DNA of 64,000 bases from Dechloromonas aromatica (nom. nud.) (GTDB lineage: Bacteria; Pseudomonadota; Gammaproteobacteria; Burkholderiales; Rhodocyclaceae): assembly GCA_017848965.1 (NCBI GenBank), contig JAFIHA010000033.1, positions 29,251-93,250 on the forward strand, read 5' to 3'. Positions within the stretch are counted from its first letter, which is position 1; the number at the start of each line of letters is the position of its first letter. Both the position numbers and the translations under genes were made by a program. Of this stretch, positions 60,689-64,000 are shown one piece after another. A model generated the notes under the pieces. The model saw only the letters and a list, made by a program, of their open reading frames with translations, made no database searches and was not told the origin of the DNA.

Positions 60689-61228
60689 ATGCTCGACCGC
60701 GAAGGCTTTCGCCCGAACGTCGGCATCATTCTTTGCAACGCCAAAAACGAGGTCTTCTGGGGCAAGCGTATACGTGAACATTCCTGGCAGTTTCCACAAG
60801 GTGGCATCAAGCGGGGCGAAACCCCCGAAGAAGCGATGTACCGGGAACTGCACGAAGAAGTCGGGCTACGTCCCGAGCACGTGCGCATACTCGGGCGGAC
60901 CAAGGGGTGGCTGCGCTACGAAGTGCCGAATCAATGGATCAAGCGCGAATGGCGCGGATCTTACAAAGGCCAGAAGCAGATCTGGTTCCTCCTTCGTCTG
61001 GTCGGCCGCGACAGCGACGTCAGCTTGCGGGCGACCGCCAAGCCGGAGTTCGACGCCTGGCGCTGGAACGATTACTGGGTGCCCTTGGAGGCCGTGATCG
61101 AGTTCAAGCGTGGGGTCTATCAGCAGGCTTTGAATGAGTTGGTGCGTTTTCTCGATCAGGATCGTCGCCCTTTCCGGCAATCTCGTGCGGGAGAGGTCAT
61201 TTCAACAGACAGTGAGGATAGGGGATGA
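60689..61228 (+). CDS. rppH: RNA pyrophosphohydrolase
   Basis: The 179-residue Nudix enzyme has its Nudix box at 38-60 ([20 protein letters not shown] then VGL). It removes pyrophosphate from mRNA 5' ends to trigger decay. [11 protein letters not shown] and [14 protein letters not shown] are family hallmarks. It is divergent from proS and overlaps the next gene by four bases. Confidence 0.96.
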   Translation: MLDREGFRPNVGIILCNAKNEVFWGKRIREHSWQFPQGGIKRGETPEEAMYRELHEEVGLRPEHVRILGRTKGWLRYEVPNQWIKREWRGSYKGQKQIWFLLRLVGRDSDVSLRATAKPEFDAWRWNDYWVPLEAVIEFKRGVYQQALNELVRFLDQDRRPFRQSRAGEVISTDSEDRG

Positions 61229-61758
61229 GTATTTGTCCGCTTTGTCGCGCACTTGTCATTTTTCTGATTGCTCTTTGGGGCTTGCCCTGTGGGTATGCAG
61301 CTAGTCTTTTCGGCTTGGCAGAGGATGAGTCCAAGTGGCAGGAGCAGGAAGTTAGTTTTCCTGAACTTCCCAAGAATGACTCATGGTTTGCCTTTGATGC
61401 TCGTTCACTCTCGGCCCACCGTTTTTTTGTAGACCTCGCGTCACTGAGCGTTGGTAGCGACGGTGTTGTCCGTTACGTCTTGCTGTTGGAGGCTCAGGGC
61501 GGTGCTCGCAACATCCGTTTTGAAGGGATGCGTTGTTCGACCCGAGAATGGCGACTCTATGCCACAGCTAGAAGTGACGGCACTTGGGTGAAGTCGCGGA
61601 ACGAGAACTGGGAAAAACTGCGTGATGGGGTCGCTGGCCGACATCGCGTCACTCTGTTTGCCGATTATTTTTGTCCTGGCGGTGTGATTGCGCGGGATGC
61701 CGGCGAGGTGGAAGGGGCTTTGCGCAAAGGCGGGCATCCGGATAACCATCTGTGGTGA
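61225..61758 (+). CDS. CNP1-like family protein
   Basis: The 177-residue protein has a signal peptide (to about residue 25) and the CNP1-like domain (PF08750 type). It includes the segments [20 protein letters not shown] and [20 protein letters not shown]. The family is common in betaproteobacteria and its function is unknown. Its reading frame is less GC-rich than its neighbours. It overlaps rppH by four bases and precedes coq7 by four. Confidence 0.85.
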   Translation: MSICPLCRALVIFLIALWGLPCGYAASLFGLAEDESKWQEQEVSFPELPKNDSWFAFDARSLSAHRFFVDLASLSVGSDGVVRYVLLLEAQGGARNIRFEGMRCSTREWRLYATARSDGTWVKSRNENWEKLRDGVAGRHRVTLFADYFCPGGVIARDAGEVEGALRKGGHPDNHLW

Positions 61759-61762
61759 AGCC

Positions 61763-62386
61763 ATGACTATCGATGATTTGGTACTCGAGATTGATCGCTG
61801 TCTGCGTACCTTGGCAGCTCCCGCGCGTTCGCGGCGGCCGGTTCCAGGTGATGCCCTTCCGGAGGCTTCGTTGGGTGAGGCTGAGCGTCTCCATGCGCTG
61901 GGTCTGATGCGGGTGAATCACAGCGGCGAGGTTTGTGCTCAGGCTCTTTATCAGGGGCAGGCCTTGACTAGCCGCCGCAGTGAGGTGCGCGACGCACTTC
62001 AGCAGGCTGCCGACGAGGAGGTTGAGCATCTCGCCTGGACCGAGCAACGGATTCGCGAGCTTGGTGGGCGGGTCAGTCTGCTCAACCCGTTTTGGTACAT
62101 GGGGGCGCTGTCGCTGGGTGTGTTGGCTGGAGTCGTGGGTGACAAATGGAATCTGGGATTTCTGGCGGAAACCGAGCGTCAGGTTGAGTCTCACCTTGAT
62201 GGGCATTTGCGGCGCTTGCCTGTCGAGGATGTTCGGTCCCGGGAAATCGTCGAACAGATGCGTGTTGATGAACGGGGACACGCCGAAATGGCGGTGCGGT
62301 TTGGCGCAGAAGAGCTGCCTTTGCCAGTTCGCCAGGGGATGAAGGCGATGGCCCGGGTGATGACCGGGCTCGCCTATCGCTTATGA
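61763..62386 (+). CDS. coq7: ubiquinone biosynthesis demethoxyubiquinone hydroxylase Coq7
   Basis: The 207-residue di-iron hydroxylase has carboxylate/histidine iron ligands in NHSGEVCAQALYQG, EEVEHLAWTEQRI and VDERGHAEMA. It carries out the C6 hydroxylation of the ubiquinone ring. The protein begins MTIDDLV at 61763. It is the last gene of the rppH unit. Confidence 0.95.
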   Translation: MTIDDLVLEIDRCLRTLAAPARSRRPVPGDALPEASLGEAERLHALGLMRVNHSGEVCAQALYQGQALTSRRSEVRDALQQAADEEVEHLAWTEQRIRELGGRVSLLNPFWYMGALSLGVLAGVVGDKWNLGFLAETERQVESHLDGHLRRLPVEDVRSREIVEQMRVDERGHAEMAVRFGAEELPLPVRQGMKAMARVMTGLAYRL

Positions 62387-62399
62387 CTGTAGGGCCTCA

Positions 62400-62843
62400 T
62401 CAAGAAGGGGTGCTTGCCGTTTCTTCGATGATTTCATAGCTGGTCGTGATTGCGGCCGTTTGAGCCAGCATGATCGAAGCGGAGCAATATTTTTCCTTGG
62501 ATAGGCCGATTGCCCGTTCCACCGCTTCAGGTTTGAGGCTTCTGCCTTTTAAGCGATAGTGGAAGTTGATGCGTGTGAATACTTTGGGATCGGTTTCGGC
62601 GCGCTCGGCGTTCAAAGTCACGTCGCAGGCGGTGATTGCTTGGCGGCCTTTCTTCAGGATCATTACAACATCGAAGGCGGTGCAGCCACCTGCGCCGGCC
62701 AGCAACATTTCCATTGGTCGCGGTGCTAGATTGCGTCCCCCCGCCTCCGGTGCTCCATCCATCACTACCGCGTGTCCGCTGCCGGTTTCCGCGAGGAAGG
62801 ACATCCCCGCGTCGCTTCCTGTCCATCTGACTGTGCAGTCCAT
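62400..62843 (-). CDS. OsmC family protein (YhfA-like)
   Basis: The 147-residue OsmC/Ohr-fold protein has the two redox cysteines Cys54 (AGGCTAFDVV) and Cys120 (KYCSASIML). It is probably a thiol peroxidase or a YhfA-like member; substrate unknown. It converges on coq7 and its promoter would lie in the AT-rich gap to the right. Confidence 0.93.
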   Translation of the reverse strand: MDCTVRWTGSDAGMSFLAETGSGHAVVMDGAPEAGGRNLAPRPMEMLLAGAGGCTAFDVVMILKKGRQAITACDVTLNAERAETDPKVFTRINFHYRLKGRSLKPEAVERAIGLSKEKYCSASIMLAQTAAITTSYEIIEETASTPS

Positions 62844-63229
62844 TCAGTTCTTCCTGTTTGAGAGGTGGTGTGGTGCGAGATTTTACTCGCTAAGTTCCGC
62901 CTGCCTTGTTGCAATGCAACATAATCACCTTAGCTGGAAAGAAATCATTGTCACGCGCGGTGTGTTATTTATTGGTTCATGAGTTTATTTTCTGCTATAT
63001 AAAACACAAAAAAACAACAAGTTATGTTCTATAAATTAAAGCGATTTAAATATAAGCCAATGGATGGTGCAGCGCACAAATATTTCTTGCGATAGGGGGG
63101 CTGTTTGGGCAGAATGGGAACCGTTGGAACTGTGGTGCGGTAATGGTCCTCAGTTCAGATTTGTCTCCTCCACCCTCCTCCTTTGGTGTGGATTTAACGC
63201 GGCTCAGCGAGCCGCGTTTTTTTTTGTTG
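62844..63229. other. AT-rich intergenic stretch ending in a terminator
   Basis: No gene is supported. Bases 62930-63060 are strongly A+T-rich, unlike the rest of the window. A palindrome TGTTGC-AAT-GCAACA lies at 62907-62921 and resembles PhaR-type sites described for phasin promoters in related bacteria. A GC-richer part (63090-63190) leads into a strong rightward terminator, so some rightward transcript may have existed here. Confidence 0.45.
63196..63225 (+). terminator. strong rho-independent terminator
   Basis: AACGCGGCTC (63196-63205) and GAGCCGCGTT (63209-63218) form a 10-bp stem with loop AGC. It runs into nine consecutive T (63217-63225). The group II intron fragment begins five bases later. 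Confidence 0.9.
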
Positions 63230-63380
63230 GTGCGTCCCCGGGGCGCGCTTGCTTGGAGGTGAAAGTCCCCCGCGTGTCTGGCAAGGGGGGGCGTGGGTGA
63301 CTGCGAGTCCGGAGGGCATGCGAAGCAAAGCGCTGGCCTGACAAACAGGAAGTGGGTATGGGTGCTACGGCGAGTTGAGG
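63230..63380 (+). mobile_element. 5' fragment of a class C group II intron
   Basis: It opens with GTGCG (63230-63234), the group II intron 5' end. Then come GGTGAAAGTCC (about 63258), and later CCTGACAAACAGGAAGT and a TATGGGTGCTACGG segment. Order and sequence parallel domain I of class C introns (GTGCGCCC...GGGTGAGAGTCCC...CTGAGGAACACGAAC...). Class C introns insert just after terminator hairpins, which is the position here. The fragment stops near 63380, where transposase sequence begins; no reverse transcriptase gene follows. Confidence 0.65.
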
Positions 63381-63530
63381 CGGCCGATAGAGGTTCCTGA
63401 TCAGATACGGGTAGAGCCACTGCCCTTGTTCCTGAGGTGGCAAGTAAGTCATGTCTCCGCGCCACACTTGGCCGGGGGGGGGGCAATGTGTGTGGTCGGC
63501 GTTCGCGCCGGCTGTGGCCCTCGGTGGCGG
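63381..63530 (-). pseudogene. IS3-type transposase remnant (integrase core fragment)
   Basis: On the minus strand the sequence reads PPGQVWRGDMTYLPPQEQG then QWLYPYLIRNLY. This parallels the start of the rve integrase core of IS3/IS481 transposases (NQVWxxDxTYLPT...GQWLYLYLILDLYSR) and includes the first catalytic aspartate. Nothing recognisable of the remaining catalytic residues or ends is left. It is bordered by the intron fragment on one side and the IS630 remnant on the other. Confidence 0.6.
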
Positions 63531-63539
63531 TACGACCCC

Positions 63540-63810
63540 GTCGTTCGGGGCAATGAGCGCGCTGGATGGCTCGACTTGCTGCGTCAGATCAACCGCGAGA
63601 GCCTCAGAGGCAAGGCGCTGCATCTGGTCTGCGGCAACTACGCCCCTTTCTGCAGGCATTCCAAGGTCACGGAATGCTTGGGGGGCATCCGCGTCTCCAT
63701 ATGCACTTCACGCCAAACCCCGCTTCCTGGCTCGACATGGCCGAACGGTTCTTCCGCGGTGTCTCCACGGGGCGACTGGTGCGCGGTGTCTTCCACGGCG
63801 TGCCTCCAGA
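63540..63810 (+). pseudogene. frameshifted IS630-family transposase remnant
   Basis: One frame (from about 63552) reads WLDLLRQINRESLRGKALHL then VCGNYAPFCRHSKV. After a six-G run at 63680-63685 another frame continues HPRLHMHFTPNPASWLDMAERFF and RGVFHGVP. Together these match the IS630 DDE core (LHLIxDNYATHKHPKV...HPRFHMHFTPTSASWLNMVERFF). The second catalytic aspartate is glycine (CGNYA) and the reading frame is broken, so it is dead. Confidence 0.75.
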
Positions 63811-63880
63811 AAGCCTTCCGCGCCAATCGGTAGTTTGGTTCGAAGAAAAGCGAAGCGCTACACTAGCCTACCAAGGGAGG

Positions 63881-64000
63881 CCCCCCGGCTCTGCCGGGGA
63901 GGCAGTAGACGTTTGACGTATTCGGGAGTCCATCGGAGGAAACTCCCCTTCGTGAGCCGCCAAGCACATGAAAGGGAGAATCACGATGGACGAATTCGAG
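63881..64000 (+). mobile_element. left end of an IS200-like element (runs off the window)
   Basis: A tight hairpin, CCCCGGC (63883-63889) with GCCGGGG (63893-63899), is followed by a second one, GGGAGT (63924-63929) with ACTCCC (63942-63947), and then a short gene start with AAGGGAGA. Subterminal hairpins and a leader stem before a small transposase gene are the IS200 layout. The element's right part is outside the window, so the assignment is tentative. Confidence 0.5.
63986..64000 (+). CDS. start of a gene cut by the window end, perhaps IS200-type transposase
   Basis: ATG at 63986 follows AAGGGAGA at seven bases. Only MDEFE is visible. IS200/IS605 TnpA proteins often begin M-D-E-aromatic-x-SLSHTKW, so the few residues fit but do not prove this. 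Confidence 0.4.

Noticed and set aside
63140-63175. tRNA or tmRNA 3' end (GTTCAGATTT ... CTCCTCCACC)
   Set aside because: It faintly looks like a T-arm plus acceptor end, but no matching 5' acceptor strand or anticodon arm is present upstream.
63680-63685. Programmed frameshift site in the IS630 transposase
   Set aside because: The six-G run could allow slippage, but a catalytic aspartate is lost and the gene is truncated at both ends, so decay is simpler.

Overview
This 64 kb, GC-rich window is bacterial chromosome from a betaproteobacterium, most likely order Rhodocyclales (Dechloromonas/Azonexus-like). The call rests on gene content and order: pilBCD next to a CorC-like protein and a CcsA-like protein beside ffh; rhodanese-grxC-secB-gpsA-trmL; engB next to hemB; ubiquinone gene coq7; slmA; and a Mg-type HemB. 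I found no rRNA, tRNA or CRISPR. Almost all of the window is dense core metabolism. The accessory parts are the left edge and the last kilobase.

Left edge (1-8.2 kb): the 3' end of dabA (DUF2309), then three membrane proteins of the NuoL/NuoM family in overlapping reading frames. This is an inorganic-carbon pump of the DabA/DabB kind with three antiporter-like subunits rather than one. It is followed by small zinc-ribbon genes and a SulP anion transporter. A ribbon-helix-helix regulator is divergent from SulP, and the shared promoter has helically spaced repeats. A non-coding stretch at 8.2-8.6 kb carries three DnaA-box-like 9-mers and several palindromes.

Middle (8.6-42 kb): metG, an orphan response regulator, apbC, dcd and an arginine/lysine/ornithine decarboxylase. 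The thyA-pgi-folA block makes thymidylate and folate cofactors. A large PilZ-like protein, mog, darP and pmbA follow, then a truncated haemoglobin, a stand-alone DUF294 nucleotidyltransferase and an orphan TRAP binding protein. Next come glyA-nrdR-ribD, moeB, ctpA-envC, and an ArsR regulator with the two cysteines of persulfide sensors reading into rhodanese-grxC-secB. Then gpsA, trmL, comF, bioB-bioC (biotin), msrQ, HDOD and CBS signalling genes, and a diheme cytochrome c4.

Right part (42-62.8 kb): engB and hemB with a run of three hairpins between them; argB-nucleotidase-slmA; hsp20 with a heat-shock promoter. A long leftward run follows from pilB through pilC, pilD, fmdB, DUF502, aspS, a barnase-like secreted RNase and barstar to nudB. 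Then come a CorC-like protein, a CcsA-like protein, ffh, a lytic transglycosylase, proS, rppH, a CNP1-like protein, coq7 and an OsmC protein.

Right edge (62.9-64 kb): an AT-rich spacer, a strong terminator, the 5' end of a class C group II intron immediately after it, an IS3-type remnant, a frameshifted IS630 remnant, and the start of an IS200-like element that leaves the window. This is a pile-up of mobile elements at one terminator.
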